Assembly (NCBI RefSeq): GCF_013185915.1
Contig: NZ_JAAZUH010000001.1
Span: 248,001-312,000 of the forward strand
DNA from: Stenotrophomonas bentonitica
Lineage (GTDB): Bacteria; Pseudomonadota; Gammaproteobacteria; Xanthomonadales; Xanthomonadaceae
DNA: 64,000 nucleotides
Direction: 5' to 3'
Position 1 is the stretch's first letter, and every line of letters starts with the position of its first letter. The notes beneath the pieces were generated by a model. It was not told the DNA's origin and did no database searches. It saw only the letters and a program-made list of their open reading frames with translations. Shown in pieces: positions 1 through 7,661 of this stretch. Position numbers and translations under genes: made by a program.

Positions 1-1863
1 CATGGCCAGCTGCTTTCCGCCGTAGGCACTCGAGTGCAGCATTTCCGAGTCCATCCGTGACGCCGCACCGATCAGGCTCAGGCCGGCGATGGGGGTGATG
101 CGGCCTTCCAGTTCGATACCGCGCACGCGGCCTTCGTCGCCCTGGATCGAGCACACGGCGGTGCCGGTGGCGCCGCAGTTGCGGTGGCTGGCGACCGGGT
201 CGTCGACGATCATGTTTTCCTGGCGTAGGTCGTACACGGCCAAGGTGACCAGGCCGTCCACATTCGCCGGCTGATACTTCACGCCTGCTTCCCACTGCGC
301 ACCGGTGACCGGCTCGAACGCGGTCTGGGTGAAGCTGTCCAGTGGCGACTTGGTCGCGGGCTGGAACGATTCGGCATAGCTGATGTACGGGGTCAGCCCG
401 TTCTCGAACACATACAGCAGGCCACCGCGACCGGTGAATGCCTCGTTCTTGATCACGTTGTGCGGGCCCGGCTGCGAGATGCCGGTGGCGATGTTGCGGG
501 TGGCGCTGAGCGTGTCGTCCTTGGTCCAGTCGTAACGCCCGCCCAGGGTGAGGCGCCAGTTGCCTGCGGCCAGCTGGTCCTGCAGGTACACGCCGCTCTG
601 GCGGTTGATGCCGCTGGTCGGGGTCTCGCTGGTGACAGTGGGGGTGTACGGGTAGTAGACCGGGTTGAAGATGTCGATCGGACGCGGGTTGCTCATCGCG
701 CTGCGCACGCCTTCCCAATCCGCACGCTGCCAGTCCCAGCCGAGCAGCACGGTGTGGTCGACCGCGCCGGTGGCGAAGCGTGCCTGCAGGCGGGTGTCGA
801 AGGTGTCGCCGTCCGAGTCGCCCGTACCTTGTACGCCGCGCCGGTTCTGGGTGCGGCCGTCGGCGTTGAGCGCGCCGAAGGTGACCACGCCGCGATACAG
901 CGAATCCACATGCGTACGGCGCGCGTTCTGGGTCAGGGTGAGGTGGTCGTTGAATGCGTGTTCGAACAGCCAGCCGGCCGTCCACAGGGTGCGGTCGAAG
1001 GTGTTCCAGTCCGGCTGGCCGATGAAGGTGCTGTTCTTCATATGGCCGTATTGCGTGGGGTTGAGCGTGCCGGCCATCGGCAGGAACTGGTAGGTGGAGC
1101 CGCCGTCGTCCTTCTGGTACATGCCGAGCAGGGTCAGGCGGGTGCGCTCGGCGATCTGCCAGGTGTAACTGGGGGCGAGGAACCAGTGTTCCTGCGCGGT
1201 GTGCTTGATCTGGGTGTTGCCGTCGCGGTACAGGCCGACCAGGCGGCCCAGGTGTGCGTTGTCTTCCGTCCCGGCGCCCACATCGAACGCGGCGCTGTAC
1301 TGGCCGTTCGCATCAACGCCGAGGCTCAGCTGCTGCGCCTGATCCGGCGTAGGCGTCTTGCTGACCTGGTTGACCATGCCGCCCGGGGCGACCTGGCCGT
1401 ACATCACCGCAGACGGGCCCTTGAGTACTTCGACCCGGTCCAGGTTCCAGCTGTCGAACATGCTGCGGTTCCACTGGCTGCCCTGCGGGGCGCGCATGCC
1501 GTCGAGCGTCACGTTGTTGGCCCAGCTGCCGGCGTCGAAACCACGGATGCGGAAGTCGTCGACGCGGTTGTCGATGCCGCTGCTTTCCAGGCTGACCCCG
1601 GCCACATAGCGCATGGCGTCGTTGAGCGACTGCACGCCACGAGCGTCCAGTTCGGCGCGCTCGATCACCGCGATGGACTGCGGGGTTTCGGCGATGGCGG
1701 TGCTGGTTTTCGTGGCGCCGCTGGTGCTGTTGGTGGCGCGGTAGGCGTTGACCCGGACGGCGTCGAGATTGGTGGCGGATTGGGCCAGGGCGGGCGGCGC
1801 GAGGGCCAGGCAGCAGGCGAGGGTGAGCAGGTGGCGGCGGGACGATGCGGGGGAGAGGTTCAT
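1..1863 (-). CDS. TonB-dependent siderophore receptor (3' end outside window)
   Basis: Outer-membrane receptor for TonB/ExbBD-driven uptake, probably of a ferric siderophore. The reading frame is open from an ATG at 1863 to the left edge (621 codons), so the C-terminal strands are missing. Residues 1 to about 28 form a signal peptide ending ALAPPALAQS. A TonB-box-like stretch (LDAVRVNAY) follows near residue 33. The plug domain shows the family motifs SLNDAMRYVAGV, DDFRIRGF and VEVLKGPSAVMYGQ, then the start of the barrel with many aromatic and amphipathic strands. Siderophore-type receptors are usually about 700-800 residues, so roughly 100-180 are cut off. The substrate cannot be told from this part. 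The gene is alone on its strand here. Confidence 0.92.
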   Translation of the reverse strand, partial: MNLSPASSRRHLLTLACCLALAPPALAQSATNLDAVRVNAYRATNSTSGATKTSTAIAETPQSIAVIERAELDARGVQSLNDAMRYVAGVSLESSGIDNRVDDFRIRGFDAGSWANNVTLDGMRAPQGSQWNRSMFDSWNLDRVEVLKGPSAVMYGQVAPGGMVNQVSKTPTPDQAQQLSLGVDANGQYSAAFDVGAGTEDNAHLGRLVGLYRDGNTQIKHTAQEHWFLAPSYTWQIAERTRLTLLGMYQKDDGGSTYQFLPMAGTLNPTQYGHMKNSTFIGQPDWNTFDRTLWTAGWLFEHAFNDHLTLTQNARRTHVDSLYRGVVTFGALNADGRTQNRRGVQGTGDSDGDTFDTRLQARFATGAVDHTVLLGWDWQRADWEGVRSAMSNPRPIDIFNPVYYPYTPTVTSETPTSGINRQSGVYLQDQLAAGNWRLTLGGRYDWTKDDTLSATRNIATGISQPGPHNVIKNEAFTGRGGLLYVFENGLTPYISYAESFQPATKSPLDSFTQTAFEPVTGAQWEAGVKYQPANVDGLVTLAVYDLRQENMIVDDPVASHRNCGATGTAVCSIQGDEGRVRGIELEGRITPIAGLSLIGAASRMDSEMLHSSAYGGKQLAM

Positions 1864-1899
1864 TCCTATATTTTCTGGGACTTGATCGTTCAATGCAAT

Positions 1900-1914
1900 T
1901 GCGACCTATTCGCA
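1900..1914 (-). promoter_or_regulatory. possible Fur-like operator upstream of the siderophore receptor
   Basis: An inverted repeat, TGCGA-N5-TCGCA, lies 37 bases upstream of the receptor start in AT-richer DNA. Iron receptors are normally Fur-repressed, and this position suits an operator. The match to known Fur boxes is only partial, so this is a weak call. Confidence 0.3.
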
Positions 1915-2084
1915 TGTGACGCTTTGTCGCGGGTTTCGTCCAACCTTGGTGACTTGGCAGGTGTTCTGTTGTAAGAGTTATTGCTGCTTCAGGCGCTTCA
2001 GCGTTCCATCTGTGCTGTTAAAAACCGCTTGCACCCGGCTGCTACAGGTCTAGAATGCGCGGCACACCTTCCTGATACACCGTG

Positions 2085-2174
2085 ATGACTTCGATGCCGC
2101 TCCTGACGTTCTTTACTCGTAACCGCGCTAGCGCGGAACGGGCGCGTCTGCCTTGCGGCTCCACGGACGGCTGA
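2085..2174 (+). CDS. candidate 29-residue leader peptide before the EF-G paralogue
   Basis: A short frame starts at ATG 2085 (second ATG at 2094) and stops at TGA 2172-2174. It would encode MTSMPLLTFFTRNRASAERA followed by RLPCGSTDG. It ends 30 bases before a strong intrinsic terminator (2205-2228). Its last codons overlap a segment that can pair with the 5' arm of that terminator. This is the layout of a ribosome-controlled attenuator. The peptide is not rich in one amino acid, so simple amino-acid sensing is unlikely. It contains an Arg-Ala-Arg (+x+) motif of the type known to stall ribosomes with macrolides, but that link is speculation. No strong Shine-Dalgarno sequence is seen. Confidence 0.45.
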   Translation: MTSMPLLTFFTRNRASAERARLPCGSTDG

Positions 2175-2213
2175 TCGATCCACGATCACCGCAGGACCCC
2201 AGACAGAGCGCCC
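2140..2213 (+). promoter_or_regulatory. possible antiterminator pairing in the leader of the EF-G paralogue
   Basis: Bases 2140-2150 (GGGCGCGTCTG) can pair with 2200-2213: GGGCGC with GCGCCC at 2208-2213, and TCTG with CAGA at 2200-2203. This would trap the 5' arm of the terminator stem. The first arm lies inside the leader-peptide codons for Arg-Ala-Arg-Leu, so ribosome position could select the fold. A perfect palindrome, CCGCGCTAGCGCGG (2123-2136), lies just upstream. The pairing was found by eye and has not been folded. Confidence 0.4.
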
Positions 2214-2228
2214 ACAGGGCGCTCTTTT
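2205..2228 (+). terminator. intrinsic terminator upstream of the EF-G paralogue (probable attenuator)
   Basis: A perfect 9-bp stem AGAGCGCCC / GGGCGCTCT has a 3-base loop (ACA) and runs into TCTTTTCGTTT. It sits 143 bases before the EF-G-like start and follows no annotated gene on the plus strand, only the 29-codon leader frame. That position is better explained by attenuation than by the end of an operon. Confidence 0.75.
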
Positions 2229-2278
2229 CGTTTCCGCCTCCCAAACCTGCTTCAGAACCGTTCGAAGGAGAACGTGCC

Positions 2279-2323
2279 ATGCACCAGATCGCCGAGCCCC
2301 AAACCTGGCCGCACGCCCGATAG
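2279..2323 (+). CDS. second candidate mini-ORF (14 codons) before the EF-G paralogue
   Basis: ATG 2279 is preceded by a near-perfect Shine-Dalgarno GAAGGAG (2264-2270, spacing 8) and encodes MHQIAEPQTWPHAR before TAG 2321-2323. It is the best ribosome-binding site in the region, better than that of the EF-G-like gene. The frame ends 47 bases before the main start and in a different frame, so it is not an N-terminal extension. It may act in translational control or coupling. Confidence 0.4.
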   Translation: MHQIAEPQTWPHAR

Positions 2324-2341
2324 CCAACGGCGGCGTGCGGC
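2308..2341 (+). promoter_or_regulatory. stem-loop between the mini-ORF and the EF-G paralogue
   Basis: GCCGCACGC (2308-2316) and GCGTGCGGC (2333-2341) form a perfect 9-bp stem with a 16-base loop. The 5' arm overlaps the last codons of the mini-ORF, so ribosomes there would open it. There is no T-run, so it is not a terminator. The layout resembles translational attenuators, but the stem does not visibly mask the main start at 2371. Confidence 0.4.
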
Positions 2342-2370
2342 TCCCCAGAGTTGGCAGCGAGATACTTCAC

Positions 2371-4407
2371 ATGAACACCCAGAATCAGAACCTCCGTCGC
2401 AACCTCGGCATCATTGCCCACATCGACGCTGGCAAAACCACGCTCACCGAACGCCTGCTGTGGAAAACCGGCGAGATCCATCGCGTCGGCGAAGTCCATG
2501 ACGGCGCCGCCACCACCGACTTCTCGGCAATCGAGCGCGAGCGCGGCATCACCATCGGCGCCGCCGCCGTGCAGGCGCATTGGGCGCCGCGCGACGAGCC
2601 GACCCACCACCTGACCCTGATCGACACGCCCGGGCATATCGACTTCGCCATCGAAGTGGAACGCTCGCTGCGCGTGCTGGACGGCGCGGTGGCGGTGTTC
2701 TCGGCCGTGGACGGCGTGCAGCCGCAGTCGGAAACCGTATGGCACCAGGCGCGCCGGCATGGCGTGCCGCTGATCGCGTTCGTCAACAAGATGGATCGCA
2801 TCGGTGCCTCGTTCGAGCGCGTGCTGGCGCAGCTGCAGGACAAACTGCAGGCGCGCCCGTGGGCGATCGGTTGCCCGCTCGGCGCGGAAAGCGACTTCCA
2901 CGGCTGGGTCGACCTGGTCGACCGCAGCACCGTGCTGTGGGACGACGCCGGGCAACCGACGCGCAGCGCATGGACCCCTGCCGAACACGAGCAGTGGGAG
3001 CCGCGCCGCGAAGAGCTGGTTGAGGCCGTGGCCGACCATGACGAGCTGCTGGCCGAGGCCTGGCTGGCCGGTGAGGCAGTGGCACCAGCGGCGCTGCGTG
3101 CGGCGCTGCGCCGGGCCACGCTGGCCGGTGCGGGTGTGCCGGTGCTCGCGGGTGCGGCGTTCAAGAGCAAGGGCATCGAAACCCTGCTCGACGCCATCGT
3201 GGACTACCTGCCCGCGCCGGAAGACCGTCCGGCGGTGGTCGCCACCGCGGAAGACGGCGAGGTCAGCCTGCCACCGGATCCGAACGGTCCACTGGCGGCG
3301 CTGCTGTTCAAGATCACCCACCAGCACCACGGTGCGTTGAGCTTCGTGCGGGTGTATTCGGGCACGCTGAAAGTGGGCGATGCGTTGGCCAGTTCGCAGC
3401 ACGCGCAGGGACGCCGGGTCAGCCGGCTGGTGCGGGTGCAGGCCGACCAGACCCACGACATCAAGCAGGCGGTGGCGGGCGACATCGTGGCGGTGCTGGG
3501 CTGGAAGGACGCGGTGAGCGGCGAAACGCTCAGCGCGCCGTCGCGCCCGCTGCTGCTGGATGCGATCCGCGCGCAGCAGGCCGTGCTGGCGTGGCGGTTG
3601 ACCGCGGAAAAGGCGGCCGACCTGATCCGTATCGCGCAGGGCCTGTCCAGCCTGGCCCAGGAAGATCCGTCGTTCCGCGTCGAGACCGAGGCGGACAGCG
3701 GTGAAACCCTGGTCTGGGGCATGGGCGAGCTGCACCTGGAGGTGATGGTGGAGCGGCTGCGTACCGAGTGGAACGTCAACGTGCGCACCGGCGCGCCGCG
3801 CGTTGCCTACCAGGAAACCCTGCGGCAGGCCGTGCGTGGGGTGGAAGGCAAGGTGGTCAAGCAGACCGGCGGCCAGGGCCAGTACGCGCGGGTGGTGCTG
3901 GATGTCAGTCCGCGCGAGGACGGCGAGGTGCATTTCGTCGACCGCACCGTGGGCGGCGTGATTCCGCGCGGGTTCGTGGCGGCGGTGGAGAAGGGCGTGC
4001 GCAGCGCGCTGCAGGAAGGGCCGCGTGGCCATCCGGTGGTGGGCATCGAGGTGGCGCTGGTCGACGGGCAGACCCATGCCAAGGATTCGTCGGACATGGC
4101 CTTCCACCGTGCCGGTGCCGAAGCGGTGAAGGCCGCGCTGGTGCAGGCCGGGACCACGCTGCTGGAGCCGGTGATGGAAGTGGCGATCCACGTGCCGTCG
4201 GTGAATGTCGGCGACGTGGTCGGCGACCTCAACCGCCGCAGTGGCCGCATTGCGTCCATCGAGGACCAGGGCGGCCGTGCGGAAGTGGTGGGCTACGCGC
4301 CGCTGGCTCAGTTGTCCGGTTACACCACGTCGCTGCGGTCGTTGACGCAGGGCAGGGCATCCAGCGACATGCGCTTCACCGGTTACGAAGAGGTACAAGC
4401 CGCATAG
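2371..4407 (+). CDS. elongation factor G paralogue (translation GTPase)
   Basis: A ribosome-associated GTPase of the EF-G/TetM superfamily, 678 residues (E. coli EF-G has 704). The P-loop AHIDAGKTT lies at residues 16-24, the switch II motif DTPGHID at 85-91 and NKMD at 139-142. EF-G-like domains II to V follow, including GMGELHLEVMVERL and a C-terminal GYTTSLRSLTQGR. The context holds no ribosomal-protein (str) operon, so it is a paralogue rather than the housekeeping fusA. It could be a second EF-G (FusA2 class) or a ribosome-protection or recycling factor. ATG 2371 is chosen because homology begins there. A GTG at 2335 would add 12 unlikely residues. The upstream leader (2085-2341) suggests ribosome-dependent control. 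Confidence 0.85.
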   Translation: MNTQNQNLRRNLGIIAHIDAGKTTLTERLLWKTGEIHRVGEVHDGAATTDFSAIERERGITIGAAAVQAHWAPRDEPTHHLTLIDTPGHIDFAIEVERSLRVLDGAVAVFSAVDGVQPQSETVWHQARRHGVPLIAFVNKMDRIGASFERVLAQLQDKLQARPWAIGCPLGAESDFHGWVDLVDRSTVLWDDAGQPTRSAWTPAEHEQWEPRREELVEAVADHDELLAEAWLAGEAVAPAALRAALRRATLAGAGVPVLAGAAFKSKGIETLLDAIVDYLPAPEDRPAVVATAEDGEVSLPPDPNGPLAALLFKITHQHHGALSFVRVYSGTLKVGDALASSQHAQGRRVSRLVRVQADQTHDIKQAVAGDIVAVLGWKDAVSGETLSAPSRPLLLDAIRAQQAVLAWRLTAEKAADLIRIAQGLSSLAQEDPSFRVETEADSGETLVWGMGELHLEVMVERLRTEWNVNVRTGAPRVAYQETLRQAVRGVEGKVVKQTGGQGQYARVVLDVSPREDGEVHFVDRTVGGVIPRGFVAAVEKGVRSALQEGPRGHPVVGIEVALVDGQTHAKDSSDMAFHRAGAEAVKAALVQAGTTLLEPVMEVAIHVPSVNVGDVVGDLNRRSGRIASIEDQGGRAEVVGYAPLAQLSGYTTSLRSLTQGRASSDMRFTGYEEVQAA

Positions 4408-4446
4408 GGTTGGAAAATGGGCGGGGGCCGGCAGTGTCGGCCCCCT

Positions 4447-4469
4447 GGACACGCATGGCGTGTCCCTAC
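4447..4469 (-). repeat. SMAG (GTAG-headed) REP-like palindrome
   Basis: Read on the minus strand this is GTAG followed by a hairpin, GGACACGC-CAT-GCGTGTCC. It matches the short GTAG-headed palindromes known as SMAG repeats in S. maltophilia. A second copy lies in the opposite orientation about 100 bases downstream. Just before it a GC-only stem, GGGGGCCG / CGGCCCCC (4423-4430 with 4438-4445), may help end transcription of the EF-G paralogue. Confidence 0.75.
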
Positions 4470-4551
4470 GCATCCAGCACCCCATCAACGTTCGAGCGAC
4501 GCGTTCAACCCACCGTCAACGCCCGACCCCCATCCCGAGCGACCACGGGTC

Positions 4552-4574
4552 GTAGTGACACGCCATGCGTGTCA
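4552..4574 (+). repeat. SMAG (GTAG-headed) REP-like palindrome
   Basis: GTAG followed by the perfect hairpin TGACACGC-CAT-GCGTGTCA. It forms an inverted pair with the copy at 4447-4469, the dimer arrangement common for this repeat class. It overlaps the first unit of a 40-base tandem duplication. Confidence 0.8.
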
Positions 4575-4640
4575 AAGCCATGTCCCTGCGCACGTACATA
4601 CGCCACGCGTGTCAAAGCCATGACCCTGCGCACGTACAAT
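4561..4640 (+). repeat. two tandem copies of a 40-base unit
   Basis: Bases 4561-4600 and 4601-4640 are direct repeats of exactly 40 bases with only a few differences (CGCCATGCGTGTCAAAGCCA versus CGCCACGCGTGTCAAAGCCA in the first half). The unit includes half of the SMAG palindrome and the segment CCCTGCGCACGTAC. It ends 26 bases before the next start codon, so the duplication probably added a second copy of a promoter-proximal segment. Confidence 0.85.
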
Positions 4641-4666
4641 GGGCGCATTCGTTTCAGGAGCGCCCC

Positions 4667-5596
4667 ATGACCACCCCCCATTTCTACCCCGTCGGTACGC
4701 CCGGCCAGCCCTGGGGTGACGGCGAGCGGGCGGCATGGCGCGCACGCCAGGTCGTGCAGCGCAGCTACGCCGACGATGTGGTGGCCGCGTTGAACGCACT
4801 GCCTGAAGCATTCACCGTGGTGCAGTACGGCGACCTGCAGGCCGGCACCGACCGCTACCCGCTGCTGCTGGCCATGACCCGCGACTGGAGCCCGGCGCTG
4901 CCCACCGCGCTGGTCACCGGCGGCGTGCACGGCTACGAAACCAGCGGCGTGCATGGCGCGCTGCAGTTCCTGCGCGACCATGCGGCCGCCTATGCCGGCC
5001 GCATCAACCTGATCGTGGCCCCCTGCGTCTGCCCGTGGGGCTATGAGCGCATCCAGCGCTGGAACCACGATGCGTTCGACCCGAACCGCAGTTTCCGTGA
5101 TAGCGGCCTGATCACCGAATCGGCCGCGCTGATGGCATGGATCGCCGCCCGCAACGATACGCTGACGGTGCACATCGACCTGCACGAAACCACCGACAGC
5201 GACGCCCATGAATTCGACCCGGCGCTGGCCTCGCGCGATGGCAAGGCGTGGGTGCCCGAGTCGATTCCGGACGGGTTCTATGTGATCGGCAACAGCGAGA
5301 ATCCCGAACCTGCGTTCCAGCAGGCGCTGATCGCCGCAGTGGCGCCGATCACCCATATCGCCCCGGCCGATGCGCACGGCCACCTGGTAGGCCTGCCGCT
5401 GCAGTCCAACGGTGTGGTCTGGGGCGAGTCGCGCTCGATCGGCGCCTGCGCCGGTTTCACCGACGCGCGTTTCGCCACCACCACCGAGGTGTATCCGGAC
5501 AGCCCGCGCACCACGCCGACGCAGTGCAATGCCGCGCAGGTGGCCGCCGTGTGCGCCGGGTTGGAGTTTGCGTTGTCCGCAGTGCAGAACCAGTAG
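4667..5596 (+). CDS. M14-family zinc carboxypeptidase-like protein
   Basis: A 309-residue protein related to the M14 / succinylglutamate-desuccinylase-like metallopeptidases. The zinc-site region GGVHGYETSG and a second histidine motif HIDLHETTDSDAHE are visible. An EVYP segment near the C-terminus could hold the catalytic glutamate. There is no signal peptide, so it is probably cytoplasmic and may act on peptides or amidated metabolites; the substrate is unknown. The start is ATG 4667 with the Shine-Dalgarno sequence CAGGAG eight bases upstream. It stands alone between repeats and a small membrane protein. A 6-bp hairpin spans its stop codon (5590-5605) but has no T-run. Confidence 0.8.
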   Translation: MTTPHFYPVGTPGQPWGDGERAAWRARQVVQRSYADDVVAALNALPEAFTVVQYGDLQAGTDRYPLLLAMTRDWSPALPTALVTGGVHGYETSGVHGALQFLRDHAAAYAGRINLIVAPCVCPWGYERIQRWNHDAFDPNRSFRDSGLITESAALMAWIAARNDTLTVHIDLHETTDSDAHEFDPALASRDGKAWVPESIPDGFYVIGNSENPEPAFQQALIAAVAPITHIAPADAHGHLVGLPLQSNGVVWGESRSIGACAGFTDARFATTTEVYPDSPRTTPTQCNAAQVAAVCAGLEFALSAVQNQ

Positions 5597-5723
5597 TTTT
5601 ACTGGTCTAGCGCCCACGCCGCGCGCGTCCGCTACGGTTGACGCGCCTGTAGCGGCGGGGGCACTCTGGCAGCACAGGGTTCCACATTACCTGCACCGCG
5701 TGATGCAGGTCACAGGGAGAATC

Positions 5724-6056
5724 ATGACTGCCGCAACGTCTACGGGTTCACTGGAGTCCGGCCCGGGCCGCCACTCACGGTTGTGGCGCGTGTTCTGGCT
5801 GCAGGGCGTGATTCCCAGCAACATTCTGTGGGCGGTGGCGCTGTGGGCGCTGGCGCAGCAGAACACACCGCTGGTGCTGGGTCTGTTTGCGGTGCTGCTG
5901 CTGTACACCGGCTGGATCATTCCCGCCGTCTGGCGCGCCGCACCGACCGCCCGTACGCCCGGCCTGGGCGTGGCCGCACGTGGGCTGACCGTCGCCTGGG
6001 GACTGAACACCGTACTGGTGGTGTTCTTCCTGACCCTTCAACTGGTGAATCAATAG
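5724..6056 (+). CDS. small membrane protein of unknown function
   Basis: A 110-residue protein with three likely membrane segments: IPSNILWAVALWALAQQ, LVLGLFAVLLLYTGWIIPAV and a C-terminal LNTVLVVFFLTLQL. No known domain is recognised. ATG 5724 is preferred because AGGGAGA lies at the right distance; an in-frame ATG at 5703 lacks this. The 3' end overlaps the convergent gene at 6050 by seven bases. An inverted repeat, CCGCTAC / GTAGCGG (5629-5635, 5649-5655), lies upstream and might be regulatory. Confidence 0.7.
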   Translation: MTAATSTGSLESGPGRHSRLWRVFWLQGVIPSNILWAVALWALAQQNTPLVLGLFAVLLLYTGWIIPAVWRAAPTARTPGLGVAARGLTVAWGLNTVLVVFFLTLQLVNQ

Positions 6057-6466
6057 AACTGGACCGGATCGCCGTCGCGGTCGAAGGCCGCGAACCGGTG
6101 GATCTGTCCATCGTTGATGGCATTGACCATCAAGCGCAGCGGTTGCGCCGCCTCGTCGCTGGACGGCGCCACCCCGGCCCGCCCGTCCTGGGCGGCCACG
6201 AAGACCAGGTCCCAGCTTATGTCCGTATGTTCCGATTCCTGCAGCAGCGCCGCGAACGAGGGCACCTCGCCGGGCAGTTTGTCCACGCACAGCACCGGGC
6301 CCAGCGTGCCGCCTTCGCCGCGCGCATGCCGCTCGCGCTGGTCGGCGGTGGGCGATTCGGGCAGCTCCACGCGTACGAACACGAACAGCAACCGTTGCGG
6401 TTCCGGCTGGTTGCGCGCGGCATTCAACAGGGCATCGAAGTCATTCAGCATCATGAGCAGTGTCAT
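6050..6466 (-). CDS. conserved protein of unknown function
   Basis: About 138 residues, soluble, with the conserved-looking segments QPEPQRLLFVFVRVELPE, GPVLCVDKLP and DLVFVAAQDGR. From memory, similar proteins are often labelled 'ribonucleotide reductase subunit alpha', but no catalytic feature of that enzyme is present and the label is probably an annotation error. The start is unclear: ATG 6466 or one of two ATGs five and six codons later. No strong ribosome-binding site is seen. It diverges from moaA and shares the intergenic region that contains an FNR-like box. Confidence 0.7.
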   Translation of the reverse strand: MTLLMMLNDFDALLNAARNQPEPQRLLFVFVRVELPESPTADQRERHARGEGGTLGPVLCVDKLPGEVPSFAALLQESEHTDISWDLVFVAAQDGRAGVAPSSDEAAQPLRLMVNAINDGQIHRFAAFDRDGDPVQFY

Positions 6467-6528
6467 CGCGGTGAAGCAGGTGGACCTGCATGCTGCCACA
6501 ACCGCTGTGGCCCCGGCATGGGGCCGCA

Positions 6529-6542
6529 TTGATTTAAGTCAT
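6529..6542 (+). promoter_or_regulatory. FNR/ANR-like box upstream of moaA
   Basis: TTGATTTAAGTCAT matches the FNR/ANR consensus TTGAY-N4-RTCAA at every defined position except the last. It lies about 108 bases before the moaA start and 63 bases before the divergent gene at 6466. An FNR-type regulator with cluster cysteines is encoded at 23293. Anaerobic control of the cofactor operon is therefore likely. Confidence 0.7.
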
Positions 6543-6649
6543 ACCGCGACGCGATGACGCGGCCTAAGCTGTAGGCCATCGCAACAACACGGATTTCGCA
6601 CGCGCTGTCGTATACCTGAACGCTTGTGTTTCGAACGGAAGGATATGTG

Positions 6650-7654
6650 GTGGAAGAGCGAGGTACCCCTGACATGACCCAGCTCACCGACGGCTTCGGT
6701 CGCCGCTTTCCCTACCTGCGCCTGTCGCTGACCGAGGCGTGCAACTTTTCCTGCAGCTACTGCCTGCCCAACGGCTACCAAGCCGATGGCCGTCCGCGCT
6801 TCCTCGAGGTCGATGAAATCGGCCGGCTGGTCCGCGCGTTCGCCACGCTGGGCATGCACAAGATTCGCCTGACCGGCGGCGAGCCCAGCCTGCGCAAGGA
6901 TCTGGAGCAGATCATCGAGCGCGTGGCCGGCGTGCCGGGCATCCGCAAGGTGGCCATCACCACCAACGGTACCCTGTTGCCGCGCCGCCTGCCGGGCTGG
7001 CACCGCGCCGGGCTGACCGCGCTCAACGTGAGCTTGGACAGCCTGCGCCGCGAGCGCTTCAAGGCCATTACCGGCCATGACCGCCTGCCGGAGATCCAGG
7101 AAGGCCTGGCACTGGCGCAGGCGCTTGGCATGGAATCGGTGAAGCTCAACGCGGTGCTGCTGCGCGGCCTCAACGACGACGAACTTCCGGAGTGGATGGC
7201 GTTCCTGCGCGACCGCCCGATCAGCGTGCGCTTCATCGAACTCATGCGTACCGGCGACAACGCCGACTATTTTGAACGCCACCACCTTCGCGCCAGCGTG
7301 GTGGTGGACCAGCTGCTGGCCGCCGGCTGGCGACTGCGCCCGCGTGCGGCCGACGCAGGCCCGGCGCGGGAATACACCCATCCTGATCATCGCGGCAGCA
7401 TCGGCGTGATCGCGCCGTATTCGAAAGATTTCTGCCAGGGCTGCAACCGGCTGCGGGTGACCGCGCGCGGCGACCTTCGACTGTGCCTGTTCGGCGAGTT
7501 CGGGGTGCCGCTGCGGCCGTTGCTGCAGCACGAAGACGACCGCGACGCGCTGCTGGCCCGCATCACCACCCAGCTGGGCCTGAAGGCCGCCGGGCATGGG
7601 CTGCACCAGGGCCAGACCGGCCTGACCCCGAACCTGGCATCCATTGGAGGATGA
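6650..7654 (+). CDS. moaA: GTP 3',8-cyclase (molybdenum cofactor biosynthesis protein A)
   Basis: A radical-SAM enzyme that, with MoaC, converts GTP to cyclic pyranopterin monophosphate. It has 334 residues. The N-terminal 4Fe-4S motif is CNFSCSYC (Cys31, 35, 38). The C-terminal cluster cysteines lie in FCQGCNRLR and LRLCLFGE. LTGGEPSLRKDL and the terminal Gly-Gly needed for activity are present. The motif before the first cysteine reads SLTEAC instead of the common SVTDRC. GTG 6650 is chosen because GGAAGGA lies six bases before it; ATG 6674 is the alternative. It is the first gene of a tight operon running to 11564. Confidence 0.95.
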   Translation: MEERGTPDMTQLTDGFGRRFPYLRLSLTEACNFSCSYCLPNGYQADGRPRFLEVDEIGRLVRAFATLGMHKIRLTGGEPSLRKDLEQIIERVAGVPGIRKVAITTNGTLLPRRLPGWHRAGLTALNVSLDSLRRERFKAITGHDRLPEIQEGLALAQALGMESVKLNAVLLRGLNDDELPEWMAFLRDRPISVRFIELMRTGDNADYFERHHLRASVVVDQLLAAGWRLRPRAADAGPAREYTHPDHRGSIGVIAPYSKDFCQGCNRLRVTARGDLRLCLFGEFGVPLRPLLQHEDDRDALLARITTQLGLKAAGHGLHQGQTGLTPNLASIGG

Positions 7655-7661
7655 GCACTAC

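Noticed and set aside
2128..4488. Long open frame on the minus strand opposite the EF-G paralogue
   Set aside because: Its translation is His/Arg/Gln-rich without any domain, the usual mirror frame in GC-rich coding DNA. The plus-strand frame has clear GTPase motifs.
4561..4640. Direct repeats resembling the start of a CRISPR array
   Set aside because: Only two contiguous copies with no spacers and no cas genes.
5590..5605. Hairpin CCAGTA-GTTT-TACTGG at the end of the M14 gene
   Set aside because: Short AT-containing stem and no T-run afterwards, so not a convincing terminator.
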